DNA of 40,076 nt from an uncultured Alphaproteobacteria bacterium (GTDB taxonomy: Bacteria > Pseudomonadota > Alphaproteobacteria > Rhodobacterales > Rhodobacteraceae): the NCBI GenBank assembly GCA_902540655.1, contig CACBNQ010000012.1, positions 1 to 40,076 on the forward strand. The letters run 5' to 3'. Positions 23,479 through 32,161 of this stretch are shown here, piece by piece. Made by a program: the position numbers and the translations under genes. Positions within the stretch are counted from its first letter, which is position 1; each line of letters opens with the position of its first letter. The notes under the pieces are model-generated. The model made no database searches and had not been told where the DNA came from. It saw only the letters and a program-made list of their open reading frames with translations.

Positions 23479-25010
23479 GACCAGTAAGGATCTCTTAGAA
23501 CTCTTTTCAAGACTTTTCCCAAGGCATTTCTAGGAAACTCCTCCCTAATTTCAACCTTATACAATCTCTGATGTTTGGCCAACTTTTCGTTTGACCAATT
23601 TTTAATTTCGTCGCAATCTATTTCTACCCCATCCTTAGGAATAATAAGTGCTACGCACGTTTCTCCCCATTTTTCATGAGGAACGCCAATGACTGTAACG
23701 TCATTTATATCGGGATGCTTGCCAACTACCTCTTCAATGTCTACCGGAAATACGTTTAGGCCTCCCGATATTATCATATCTTTTTTTCTATCCAGTATGG
23801 TCAAAAACCCATCTTCATCCAAGCTACCAATATCTCCAGATTTTATAAAACTTCTACCCCTATTATCAGTCCAGATAAGGCTATTTGTTAGTTCGACTTC
23901 ACTATAGTATTCCTTCATCATTCCGGCTCCATAACCCGCTATCTCACCCGCTACATCTGGAGAACACTCATTGCCTTTTTCATCAATAATTTTTATTTCA
24001 AACCCTAAGACGGGAGTGCCAACAGAACTAAATTTTTTCCTTTGATCATGAGGTTTTAACATTGTAGCGAATCCTTCAGAAAATCCGTACAGCTCAAATA
24101 GGTTTTCGCTCATACTGGTTAAAATATTTTCCTTCACGTCAAGCCTTAGCGGAGACCCTGCTGACAAGATCGTTTTTAAAGAACTAAAACTATCTTTTGC
24201 AAGGTTTTCTAAAGATAAGATTGCACTAAATTGTGGCGGAACGAGGAACGTATGTGTTATTCTTTCTCTCTGAACCAAATCTACAAAAGCTTTTGGATCA
24301 AAACCAGTCATAACGTGAAGGGTGCCCCCGACAAATAATGTGGGAAGCATCATTAGCCATGTGCCATTTGAATAAAGTGCTGTTGTCGTGAGAGACTTAC
24401 ATTCTGAATTGAACGACATTTCGATCGCATTAGATGTTGCCCAATGACTTCTTGCTCTATGCGTTTGAACTATGCCTTTTGGAACACCAGTTGTTCCTGA
24501 TGAATAAATAATATTAAAATTATCTTCTGGCTTGCAATTATAGTCGAAACCATAGTCTTTCTCTTCAGAAGAAATTTTTTCCCAACAATCTAACTCTCCA
24601 CCTAATAAAAGTAACTTACCTTCGTCAATATTTTTAAATTGTGCTAAATCTGAAGTTACTAAATCTATAAAGTCATTATCTACGATAAATAATTTTGCAT
24701 CACTATTATTTACTAAAACAGTTATTTGTTCTTTAGTTAAAAGGCCAGAGAGAGGTACAACACACGCTCCCATTTTCACTATACCAAAAATTAGCTCAAG
24801 TATTTCGGGCCGATTACCTATTAAGAGGGCGACATTATCTCCCTTATGAACACCGATTTTCTTAAAAAAATTTGCTACCTTGTTAATATTTTGTCTAAAA
24901 TCTTTCCACAGCCTCGTTATTTCACCACAGCATATAGCTGGCTTCTCAGGTTGATAAGTGCCGTGGGTCTCAATTACATTTAAAATATCGAAATGAGTAT
25001 TATCAATCAT
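23472..25010 (-). CDS. Acyl-CoA synthetase (AMP-forming, class I adenylate-forming)
   Basis: This 512-residue ANL enzyme has the AMP-binding loop IYSSGTTGVPKG (168-179), A5-type LYGFSEG, the hinge region SGDIGSLDEDGFLTILDRKKD, GLNVFPVDIEE, and the C-terminal catalytic Lys in NALGKVLKR. It activates a carboxylic acid to its CoA thioester, as fatty-acid or aromatic-acid CoA ligases do. It is convergent with the thiolase gene with a seven-base overlap. Function is predicted to link with that operon, although it is transcribed separately. The acid is unknown. Confidence 0.92.
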   Translation of the reverse strand: MIDNTHFDILNVIETHGTYQPEKPAICCGEITRLWKDFRQNINKVANFFKKIGVHKGDNVALLIGNRPEILELIFGIVKMGACVVPLSGLLTKEQITVLVNNSDAKLFIVDNDFIDLVTSDLAQFKNIDEGKLLLLGGELDCWEKISSEEKDYGFDYNCKPEDNFNIIYSSGTTGVPKGIVQTHRARSHWATSNAIEMSFNSECKSLTTTALYSNGTWLMMLPTLFVGGTLHVMTGFDPKAFVDLVQRERITHTFLVPPQFSAILSLENLAKDSFSSLKTILSAGSPLRLDVKENILTSMSENLFELYGFSEGFATMLKPHDQRKKFSSVGTPVLGFEIKIIDEKGNECSPDVAGEIAGYGAGMMKEYYSEVELTNSLIWTDNRGRSFIKSGDIGSLDEDGFLTILDRKKDMIISGGLNVFPVDIEEVVGKHPDINDVTVIGVPHEKWGETCVALIIPKDGVEIDCDEIKNWSNEKLAKHQRLYKVEIREEFPRNALGKVLKRVLRDPYWSQ

Positions 25011-25103
25011 GTTTAAGACTCCGATTTTAATATTAAAAGCAATATTTATAATTTATTATAGGCTTTATAATAATAGAGAAAAAAAAATTAAAGAAATCAA
25101 TTT

Positions 25104-26270
25104 ATGGCGAAATTATTTATTTTTACCACTTTTCTAATTTGTGTCTGGAGTACAATAGCTCTTGGGTTTTCCACGACTGCTAAGACAGCATTGGTTGTTG
25201 ATAACACAACTGGCGAAGTTTTACTCTCTAAAGATATTGATCGACCAATTCCCCCAGCTTCAATGTCAAAATTGATGACACTGTGGATGGTATTTGAAAG
25301 TTTGGACGAAGGCAAAATAGAACTGGATGACACTTTCAGAGTGTCAAAAAAAGCCTGGAAAAAGGGTGGGTCTAAGATGTTTCTCAGAGAAGGGGAATAC
25401 GTCACAATTAAAAACCTAATTAAGGGGGTTATTATCCAATCGGGAAATGATGCATGCATCGTATTAGCCGAGGGAATAGCTGGAACAGAAGCGAATTTTG
25501 CAGAACTAATGAACATAAGAGCGAAGGAAATTGGATTGAGAAGCTCAAACTTTACAAATTCAACAGGTTGGCCCGACCCTGAACACAAAATGTCTTCGAA
25601 AGATCTTATTACCTTGGCAAATAGAATAAGGGAAGAATACCCTTCCTATTACAAAATATTTGATGATCTAGAGTTTACCTGGGACAATATTTCTCAAAAA
25701 AATAGAAATCCTCTGCTTTTCATGAACCTAGGTGCCGATGGGTTGAAAACAGGATATACGGAGGAGGCTGGTTATGGATTAATTGCTTCAGTAAAACAAA
25801 ACAAAAGACGAGTAACTTTTGTTATTACCGGTCTTAACTCAGTTGAACAAAGAGCACGCGAAGCTAAAGGCATAACAACATGGGCTTTCAAGAAGTTTCA
25901 ATTGAAAACATATTTTAAAAAGAACTCTATCATTTTGGAAGCGCCCGTTTGGAGAGGTAAAAAAGAAAGCGTGAAGATATCTGCAACAAATGATGTTCAG
26001 ACACTTCTTGCCTCTGATGCTAAAGAAGGAACTGAGATGCAAATTGTTTTAAAAGAACCGCTAGTAGCTCCTTTGAAGAAAGGGCAAAAAATAAACGGTC
26101 ACTTGGTAATCAAAAGAGCTCCCCTTGTCAAAATGGGTGTAGAGAAAAAACAATTAATTTTTCCAATAGAAGTTGGTGAAGATTTAGAAAGAGGAGGATT
26201 GGCAAATAAACTGGCAACTAATCTGGATATTTTGAAATCTAAACTTTTCTCCATTCTTGGATCTAAATAA
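25104..26270 (+). CDS. D-alanyl-D-alanine carboxypeptidase (PBP5/6 type)
   Basis: This 388-residue exported penicillin-binding protein has an N-terminal signal peptide (hydrophobic residues 4-20, cleaved near 22-27). The active-site motifs are S53-M-S-K56, S113-G-N115 and K215-T-G217. A C-terminal beta-rich domain from about 280 and a final amphipathic helix anchor it to the membrane surface. It removes the terminal D-Ala of peptidoglycan pentapeptides. Its TAA overlaps the tmk ATG by one base (TAATG). The dacA-tmk-holB order is common in alphaproteobacteria. Confidence 0.94.
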   Translation: MAKLFIFTTFLICVWSTIALGFSTTAKTALVVDNTTGEVLLSKDIDRPIPPASMSKLMTLWMVFESLDEGKIELDDTFRVSKKAWKKGGSKMFLREGEYVTIKNLIKGVIIQSGNDACIVLAEGIAGTEANFAELMNIRAKEIGLRSSNFTNSTGWPDPEHKMSSKDLITLANRIREEYPSYYKIFDDLEFTWDNISQKNRNPLLFMNLGADGLKTGYTEEAGYGLIASVKQNKRRVTFVITGLNSVEQRAREAKGITTWAFKKFQLKTYFKKNSIILEAPVWRGKKESVKISATNDVQTLLASDAKEGTEMQIVLKEPLVAPLKKGQKINGHLVIKRAPLVKMGVEKKQLIFPIEVGEDLERGGLANKLATNLDILKSKLFSILGSK

Positions 26271-26887
26271 TGAAAGGTATATTTATTAGTTTTGAAGGGA
26301 TTGATGGCTGTGGAAAATCTACTCAAATAAATCTTCTTGCAAAATACTTTGCGAAGCAGAAAAAATCTTTTGTTAAGACCGAGGAACCGGGCGGTACTGA
26401 AGGAGCAAATGAAATAAGAAAAATCCTTCTCAGGGAGAATAATTTTCAGTGGTCGGTTGAGACAGAGGCATTGCTTTTCATGGCTGCCAGAAATGATCAT
26501 GTCGAAAAAGTTATTAAACCAGCCATTGAAAACAATAAAATTGTTATATGTGACCGTTTCATGGATAGCACAATAGTTTATCAAGGAATGCGAAGCCCTC
26601 AGGCAAAAAAATTGAGCCTAATATTATTTGACCTTATAGGTATTAATCCAGATATTACATTTCTTGTTGATATGGATCCTGAAATAGCTTTAGACCGTGC
26701 ATTAAATAGGGCAACTGACGAGGATAGATTTGAAAACTATGGAATTAACTTTCAACGCCAACTTAGACAAAAATTCTTAGATATTGCAAAAAAACATAGT
26801 GACAGAATAAAGATAATTGATGGGAATCGATCGCAACAGCAAATATCTGCCCAAATAATCGAAAACATAGATACCCTAGTTAAGTGA
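26270..26887 (+). CDS. tmk: Thymidylate kinase
   Basis: This 205-residue dTMP kinase has the P-loop FEGIDGCGKST (residues 8-18), the EPGGTEGANEIR substrate segment, DRFMDSTIVYQG (DRY-type motif), and the LID region RATDEDRFE. It phosphorylates dTMP to dTDP with ATP in the cytoplasm. The basic residues in the LID after the P-loop with G-C-G-K point to a type II-like (bacterial) arrangement. The start is coupled to the carboxypeptidase stop, and the holB-like gene follows after one base. Confidence 0.95.
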   Translation: MKGIFISFEGIDGCGKSTQINLLAKYFAKQKKSFVKTEEPGGTEGANEIRKILLRENNFQWSVETEALLFMAARNDHVEKVIKPAIENNKIVICDRFMDSTIVYQGMRSPQAKKLSLILFDLIGINPDITFLVDMDPEIALDRALNRATDEDRFENYGINFQRQLRQKFLDIAKKHSDRIKIIDGNRSQQQISAQIIENIDTLVK

Positions 26888-26888
26888 T

Positions 26889-27950
26889 ATGATAGAAAAA
26901 GAAAATCACAAGTTCACAGGACCATCAAATGGGGATAATTCCTTTCTTTTTGGACATAATGAACAAATAGCTTTCCTGCTTAATTGCATGAGGACTAATC
27001 GAATTCCTAACGCATGGCTTTTTCACGGACCGGCGGGGATAGGTAAAGCTTCTCTTGCATTAAATGTGGCAAAAGTGTTAACAAATAATAGCGTAGTCAA
27101 AGAAGGCAGTCTGAGTTATCTTTCTGAAAAAGATATAAGAAATCCAAGTGCTTCTCTTCGATTAGGCAATATTTTCTTCTGCAAAAGAAAATGGGATGAC
27201 AAAAAGAAGCTTTTTCAAAAGAATATCTCTATTGATGATATACGAGAACTTGGTAGAAAATTCTATTTATCTTCAGCTGACAACTCTTACAAAGTCTGCA
27301 TAGTTGATACCACAGAAGATCTAAACATTTCTGCATCAAATTCCCTATTAAAAATGCTTGAAGAACCACCAAAAAATACTCTATTCATTTTAGTGTCAAA
27401 CAATAAGCAATCTATCCTGCCAACCATTCTTTCAAGATGTCAAAAAATTAGCTTCCAAAGACTGAATGAGGATGACCTTCAGAATATATCTGTGGGCTTA
27501 TTTGAAGAAAATCACCTTGATCTATTGAAGAGAACTGGTGCTCTGACATCTTGCGATGGATCTGTAAAAAAGCTGCTTAACTTTTTAGACAAAGGTTATA
27601 CACTATTTTTTAATAGCATGAAGGAGTTATTATTGGATCTACCAAACCTTAACAAAAGAAAAGCTATTAAATTATTAACTGGTAACAAAGAATACCTTGG
27701 TAACGACGATCCTGATAAATCCGCGTTTGGTGTTATTTTAAGGTTAATTGCGTCTCTCGCAAAAAATGAAATCGATTTGCTGATAAATAATAAATCAGTT
27801 AATGAAGAGATCAATCTTATAGCGGCTCATTTGTATCCACAAATTTCACTTTTGAGACATCAATCAGTGGAGTACAATATTGAAACTAAAAAAGTTCTCT
27901 TCCTAGTCCTTAACATGATAGAATCGGCCTTTGAAAAATACAAAAAATAA
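26889..27950 (+). CDS. holB: DNA polymerase III delta prime subunit
   Basis: This 353-residue clamp-loader AAA+ protein has Walker A in GPAGIGKAS at about 45-53, VCIVDTTEDLNISASNSLLKMLEEPP (Walker B region with sensor elements), NTLFILVSN, and the SRCQKI sensor segment. It has no zinc-module CxxC, which is typical of alphaproteobacterial members with a divergent insert. Its C-terminal collar domain runs from about 210. It is a stator of the clamp loader. It lies one base after tmk, and its stop falls within the start of the TatD-family gene (20-base overlap). Confidence 0.92.
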   Translation: MIEKENHKFTGPSNGDNSFLFGHNEQIAFLLNCMRTNRIPNAWLFHGPAGIGKASLALNVAKVLTNNSVVKEGSLSYLSEKDIRNPSASLRLGNIFFCKRKWDDKKKLFQKNISIDDIRELGRKFYLSSADNSYKVCIVDTTEDLNISASNSLLKMLEEPPKNTLFILVSNNKQSILPTILSRCQKISFQRLNEDDLQNISVGLFEENHLDLLKRTGALTSCDGSVKKLLNFLDKGYTLFFNSMKELLLDLPNLNKRKAIKLLTGNKEYLGNDDPDKSAFGVILRLIASLAKNEIDLLINNKSVNEEINLIAAHLYPQISLLRHQSVEYNIETKKVLFLVLNMIESAFEKYKK

Positions 27951-28731
27951 TAAATCAGTTATAGTAGATAGCCACTGTCATTTGGATTTCAGGAATTTGA
28001 ACAACGATCTATCTAATGTTCTGAGTAGGGCGAAGTCTGAGGGCGTTCATAGGGTGTTAACTATTGGGACAAACTATAGAGAAATAAGTGAGACTATTTC
28101 TTTAAGCGAAAGATTCGAAGAAATATTTTTTGCAACGGGTGTACATCCTAACCAGCCATCAGATGATCTAAAATTTAACAGTTACGATTTGTTATCGATT
28201 TGTCGACATACAAAAATGATTGGAGTGGGTGAAACTGGTTTAGATTTTCACTATTCTCGAGATAGTAAAAAAGATCAAATAAAATCATTGATACAGCATA
28301 TTGAAGTAGCGAAAGAGGCAGATCTACCAGTTATCATTCATGCAAGAAACGCAGATACAGAGATTGGGAAAATTTTATCTGAGCAATATCATAAAAGTTC
28401 TTTTAAATGTGTTATGCACTGCTTTTCTTCCGGCTCCTATCTGGCAGAGAAGGTAATTGACTTAGGTTTTTATCTTTCAATGTCAGGCATTATTACTTTT
28501 AAAAATTCTCAAGATCTTAGAGAAATATTTGCAAAGGTACCGTTAGATAAAGTCTTAGTTGAAACTGACAGCCCCTATCTAGCCCCAGTACCACATCGTG
28601 GAAAATCCAACGAACCAGCTTTTATTTCTTTTATTGCAAAAAAAGGAGCAGAAGTTCTTGACGTTGACGAAGACTTTTTCAGAACTCAAACTACAAAAAA
28701 TTTTTTCACTCTCTTTAAGAAAGCAATTTAG
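27931..28731 (+). CDS. TatD family metal-dependent DNase/hydrolase
   Basis: This 266-residue TIM-barrel hydrolase has D13-S-H15-C-H17 (metal pair), GVHPNQP, GETGLDFHYS with the metal Glu, VIIHARNA, MHCFSSG, and ETDSPYLAP with the final Asp. The only fitting start is TTG at 27931, 20 bases inside holB, because the frame must begin just before VDSHCHL. TatD proteins are 3'-5' exonucleases active in DNA repair and RNA quality control. Many alphaproteobacteria carry metG between holB and this gene; here it is missing. Confidence 0.9.
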   Translation: MKNTKNNKSVIVDSHCHLDFRNLNNDLSNVLSRAKSEGVHRVLTIGTNYREISETISLSERFEEIFFATGVHPNQPSDDLKFNSYDLLSICRHTKMIGVGETGLDFHYSRDSKKDQIKSLIQHIEVAKEADLPVIIHARNADTEIGKILSEQYHKSSFKCVMHCFSSGSYLAEKVIDLGFYLSMSGIITFKNSQDLREIFAKVPLDKVLVETDSPYLAPVPHRGKSNEPAFISFIAKKGAEVLDVDEDFFRTQTTKNFFTLFKKAI

Positions 28732-28733
28732 CT

Positions 28734-29528
28734 GTGTCATATCAATTTAGAATTTTGGGTTGTGGGTCATCTGGTGGAGTTCCAAGAGTCGGTTTTGGTT
28801 GGGGCAAATGTGATCCAATGAATAAAAAAAATAGACGGTCAAGGTGCTCTTTGCTTGTCGAAAGAACTACAAGCTCAAAAAACACAACTGTACTTATAGA
28901 TACTGGTCCAGATATGAGAGAACAACTTTTACAAGCAAAAGTTACTAACTTAGATGCCGTATTATACACTCACTCACATGCCGATCATGTTCATGGTATA
29001 GATGATTTAAGGACACTAGCCTACAGAAAAAAAGAAAAAATTCCTGTATGGGCAGATAAAATAACCCAGGAAAGATTATTACAAGGTTTCTCATATATTT
29101 TTCAAACGCCAAAAAAAAGTAAGTATCCACCTATTTGTAAATTGAATCTAATTAAGGCAAAAGACGTAAAAATTCAGGGTGCTGGAGGTGAAATCACCTT
29201 TCAACCTTTATTGGTTAATCATGGTGATATAGACTCTTTAGGTTTTAAAATAGATAAATTGGCCTATATCCCTGATGTTCTAAATATACCGCTCGCCACT
29301 TGGAAGGAATTAGAAAATCTTGATATTCTCATAATTGATGCCCTTCGTAGAGATCCTCATCCATCTCATACTCACTTAGAAAAAACACTTCACTGGCTTA
29401 AAAAGTTGAATCCAAAACGAGCTATTTTAACTAACTTACACAATGATCTTGATTATTCAGAACTGAAAAAAGAGTTGCCAAAAGACGTTGAACCAGCATT
29501 TGATGGGCTTGAAGTAAAACTGAAATAA
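28734..29528 (+). CDS. MBL-fold metallohydrolase, PhnP-like
   Basis: This 264-residue protein is of the metallo-beta-lactamase fold. It opens with LGCGSSGGVPRVG, followed by CDPMNKKNRRSRCSLLV (cysteine-containing insertion), the metal motif His80-S-His82-A-Asp84-His85, GIDDLR, VNHGDI and IIDALR. This layout is the PhnP/lipoate-associated phosphodiesterase group that commonly follows tatD in alphaproteobacteria. The start is GTG at 28734, two bases after the TatD stop. It probably hydrolyses a cyclic phosphodiester. The stop shares one base with the transporter ATG (TAATG). Confidence 0.88.
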   Translation: MSYQFRILGCGSSGGVPRVGFGWGKCDPMNKKNRRSRCSLLVERTTSSKNTTVLIDTGPDMREQLLQAKVTNLDAVLYTHSHADHVHGIDDLRTLAYRKKEKIPVWADKITQERLLQGFSYIFQTPKKSKYPPICKLNLIKAKDVKIQGAGGEITFQPLLVNHGDIDSLGFKIDKLAYIPDVLNIPLATWKELENLDILIIDALRRDPHPSHTHLEKTLHWLKKLNPKRAILTNLHNDLDYSELKKELPKDVEPAFDGLEVKLK

Positions 29529-30469
29529 TGCTCTTTGAGATCGCTTTTGTAATTCTGCCAGTTTTCATATTAGTATCAATAGGCTTCATTTCATCCTATA
29601 TCCAGTTATTGAAGAGGCACTCAGTTGATGGCCTGACTAAATTTTGTCAGGATTTTGGTATACCTTTTCTTTTATTTTTTAACTTAGCGATTCTTGACCT
29701 AAATAAAGCCTTCGATTTCAGAATCTTAATTTGTTTCTATAGCTCAATGGTAATTTCATTTTTTATAATAAGCTGTGCTAGCTATTTCATATTTAAGCAA
29801 CCTTACAAGAGTTCCATAATTCTTGGATTTTGTGCGATGTTTTCTAATGGAGTTTTGTTGGGTCTACCCATTAGTGAACTGGCCTATGGAGCCGACAGTC
29901 TTTTCATTAATTATTCAATTATTATTGGACATGCGCCACTTTGCTATTTGGTTGGCATAGCATTTATAGAGGTCGCTAATGCCAATAATAAAAAAAACAC
30001 ATTTCTAGTTTCTCTAAAAAGTGCTTTCAAAGCAATTTTTCTAAATAACCTAGCTATTGGAATTTTATTAGGTATAAGTTTTAACTTACTAAAATTAGAA
30101 TTTTCAATACATACTGAGGATTTATTAAAGAAAGGAACAGTATGGATCATACCTATTTCACTTTTTACAATGGGAGGCGTTTTATACTACTATAGAATGA
30201 CCAACTCTTTTAAAATACCTTTTACAATAATATTTACCTCTTTATTTATTCAGCCTGCAGTTGTTTATCTACTAGGCTTCTATTCTTGGGATATTGAAAT
30301 AGAATTACTGAGAAATGGAGTAGTCATGGCTGCCATGGCTCCTGGATTAAATGCTTATTTTTTTGCTAACATTTACGGTCAATGCAGAGATTTAGTAGCT
30401 ACTACTATTTTAATTTCAACTGGACTTACTATTTTTACTTCGTCTTTCTGGATCTACTTTTTATCCTAA
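29528..30469 (+). CDS. AEC family transporter (auxin efflux carrier-like)
   Basis: This 313-residue integral membrane protein has about ten hydrophobic helices in two five-helix repeats, a family feature. The N-terminal half carries an FGIPFLLFFNLAI segment and the GVLLGLPISELAYG loop. The C-terminal half carries NGVVMAAMAPGLNAYFFA. AEC proteins export small organic acids such as malate or malonate. It is the last gene of the 25104-30469 run and is coupled to the preceding gene by TAATG. The substrate is unknown. Confidence 0.88.
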   Translation: MLFEIAFVILPVFILVSIGFISSYIQLLKRHSVDGLTKFCQDFGIPFLLFFNLAILDLNKAFDFRILICFYSSMVISFFIISCASYFIFKQPYKSSIILGFCAMFSNGVLLGLPISELAYGADSLFINYSIIIGHAPLCYLVGIAFIEVANANNKKNTFLVSLKSAFKAIFLNNLAIGILLGISFNLLKLEFSIHTEDLLKKGTVWIIPISLFTMGGVLYYYRMTNSFKIPFTIIFTSLFIQPAVVYLLGFYSWDIEIELLRNGVVMAAMAPGLNAYFFANIYGQCRDLVATTILISTGLTIFTSSFWIYFLS

Positions 30470-30470
30470 A

Positions 30471-30683
30471 CTAGTTTCCATAGTGGGTGCTATATGACTG
30501 TTCGCATAGCTTATAGATCAAATCATCTTTACCCAGTCCATCTCCAGCCTGTCTAGCGCAGTGCGTTTCAACAGCAGCTGCCCTATTTCCACCTAAATAG
30601 TCGGCGGGACTATTGAAATAAGTTGGTCCGGAACAACATGAGAGCACGCTTAATGTGATCAGAATACAAACTATTTTTTTCAT
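30471..30683 (-). CDS. Small lipoprotein of unknown function
   Basis: This 70-residue protein has a lipoprotein signal peptide, MKKIVCILITLSVLSC, where Cys16 would be lipidated; VLSC fits the lipobox loosely. The mature part of about 55 residues has Cys42 and Cys60 (THCARQ, KLCEQS), which could pair. I recognise no family. It lies one base downstream of the Sel1 gene in the same operon and is convergent with the AEC transporter gene with a one-base gap. Confidence 0.75.
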   Translation of the reverse strand: MKKIVCILITLSVLSCCSGPTYFNSPADYLGGNRAAAVETHCARQAGDGLGKDDLIYKLCEQSYSTHYGN

Positions 30684-30684
30684 T

Positions 30685-31452
30685 CTACTGCCTCATATCG
30701 AAGTCCAAATAATTCATACACTCTTTAAATTTTTTTTCAATACATTTTCTTGATAGCTTTTCAGCTCTCTTTATTTGGTCTGCGGACATCTTTGTTTCTA
30801 GCTCAGTCCTTAACTGAATACTTCTACTAATACTTCCAATATCTCTTGAAAGTAAGGTTGCCAAATTGCAACTGACGTGGGCAAGAGTAAAGTTTCTGTC
30901 TACGCCACGTCCTAAAATAAAATTTGTAGCTAGCGCTAAGTGTGCTTCTGGATTTCCTAATTGAGCTGATTTTGAAAACCAGAAGTGACTTTCTTGAAAA
31001 TTTCCAAATTCTTCTTGTAATAAAGATGCGAGTCTAAATTGAGCAATATCATGTTGATTAAATGCCGCTTGCGAATACCAATAAAGAGCTTTTTCTTTAT
31101 CAATCTTTGTTCCTTCACCCTTTTCATACTTCAGTCCAACATTGATTTGCGCCTGTATGTGACCAGAAGAAGCTGCTTTTGTAAAGAAGGATAAAGCTTC
31201 TTTATCATTCTGCAAAACTCCATCATACAAGAAGCCCAAAAGAAAATCAGCCTCTCTACTCCCTACTTCAGAGGCAGATTTCCAACTCTGCAACGCATCA
31301 GCATAGTTTCCTTTATCATAAAAATTCAGTCCTTGCCTTATTAAGCTTTTAGGCGAGCCTGCTAAAGTAAGCCCACTGTACATATATAGCCAAAAGAATA
31401 AAAAGATCGTGGTTATTTTTAAAAAAACATTTTTATCAAATATTGTTGACAT
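30685..31452 (-). CDS. Sel1-repeat (TPR-like) protein, exported
   Basis: This 255-residue protein has an N-terminal hydrophobic signal (about residues 11-30, ending LTLAG). At least four Sel1-type repeats follow: ADFLLGFLYDG, AQINVGLKYEKGEG, AQFRLASLLQEE and AHLALATNFILGRG, each with the A-x2-x-L-G and alanine/glycine pattern. Such solenoids mediate protein interactions, often in the periplasm. The end of the protein is rich in Lys, Cys and Glu. It forms an operon with the small lipoprotein and diverges from the coiled-coil membrane protein gene. Confidence 0.85.
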   Translation of the reverse strand: MSTIFDKNVFLKITTIFLFFWLYMYSGLTLAGSPKSLIRQGLNFYDKGNYADALQSWKSASEVGSREADFLLGFLYDGVLQNDKEALSFFTKAASSGHIQAQINVGLKYEKGEGTKIDKEKALYWYSQAAFNQHDIAQFRLASLLQEEFGNFQESHFWFSKSAQLGNPEAHLALATNFILGRGVDRNFTLAHVSCNLATLLSRDIGSISRSIQLRTELETKMSADQIKRAEKLSRKCIEKKFKECMNYLDFDMRQ

Positions 31453-31539
31453 GATTTCGTTATTTAATAATGAGATCCTTTAGTTATATAGATAATTGTA
31501 TTTAAATCATATTTTATTCATTTTGTCTTTTATTGAATG

Positions 31540-31562
31540 TTTTCCATAAAATCTGTGGAAAA
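31540..31562. repeat. 7-bp inverted repeat in a divergent intergenic region
   Basis: TTTTCCA (31540-31546) and TGGAAAA (31556-31562) form a perfect inverted repeat around a nine-base spacer. It lies in the 259-base stretch between the divergent Sel1 and coiled-coil genes, which otherwise holds only AT-rich promoter-like sequence. The right arm lies within TGTGGAAAA, one mismatch from a DnaA box, but it is isolated. It could be an operator. Confidence 0.3.
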
Positions 31563-31624
31563 CCCTGTGAATTAGTAAGAAAATATTTTACTAAACCTTT
31601 GTTCGATAATAACTTCACCCTATA

Positions 31625-31641
31625 TGCCTAAAACTTAGGCA
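31625..31641. repeat. Tight perfect hairpin, candidate operator or leader hairpin
   Basis: TGCCTAA (31625-31631), loop AAC and TTAGGCA (31635-31641) make a perfect 7-bp stem with a three-base loop. It lies 70 bases before the ATG at 31712. No T-tract follows on either strand, so a regulatory or mRNA-leader role is more likely than termination. Confidence 0.4.
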
Positions 31642-31711
31642 CCATAAAAATAAATACTTGAAAAAGACAATAACTTTTGTAGGTATGCAGTATTTAGATT
31701 GGAGAAGCAAT

Positions 31712-32134
31712 ATGGTTAAAGAAATAGAGCATGATGAAATGAGCGAAGCCGCAGAATCTGGCAAGATGCACAATATTACTTCAAAGGCTGGAAGACTGGC
31801 TATGGAATTAGCAGCAGAAAAAAAGCGTCTTGCACAAGAACTTGAAGAATTACAGGGAGAATACGATGATATAAAACCCCTGACACCGACAGGAACAAGA
31901 GATTGGTATGTAAAGTGGAGCTCAATGATTTTAGGAGTTATTGGAGTATTTCTTATCTCTGCCGAAGTATACCTTTTTGGGCAGCTAGCTTACTTGATTA
32001 GTGCAATAGGATGGATTTATGTAGGTATGCAGTGGGGAGATCGAGCCATTATGATTGGGTCTGCTATAAGTGCTACTGCCGTCGCTATGTTTTTAATAGA
32101 AAACCCTTTGCTCTTTAGCCAACTGCTTGATTAA
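31712..32134 (+). CDS. Coiled-coil inner-membrane protein of unknown function
   Basis: The ATG at 31712 is chosen because GGAGA lies six bases before it. Upstream in-frame TTG (31658) and ATG (31685) lack a ribosome site. The protein has 140 residues. Residues 1-22 are acidic, 23-54 form a charged coiled coil rich in Ala, Glu and Lys, and three hydrophobic helices follow at about 70-88, 90-107 and 110-128. The cytoplasmic coil and compact membrane part suggest a structural or assembly role. I recognise no family. Confidence 0.75.
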   Translation: MVKEIEHDEMSEAAESGKMHNITSKAGRLAMELAAEKKRLAQELEELQGEYDDIKPLTPTGTRDWYVKWSSMILGVIGVFLISAEVYLFGQLAYLISAIGWIYVGMQWGDRAIMIGSAISATAVAMFLIENPLLFSQLLD

Positions 32135-32161
32135 GAAAAATAATTGGCTTACATATGAAAC

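Noticed and set aside
23478-23505. GAGACC/GGATCTC stem at the thiolase/CoA ligase junction
   Set aside because: The stem is bulged and weak; no better than chance in this sequence.
31551-31559. DnaA-box-like TGTGGAAAA, possible replication origin
   Set aside because: Only one near-match, no cluster, no adjacent dnaA, dnaN, hemE or parAB genes.
31658-31711. TTG or upstream ATG start for the coiled-coil membrane protein
   Set aside because: No ribosome site precedes them, while GGAGA is correctly placed before the ATG at 31712.
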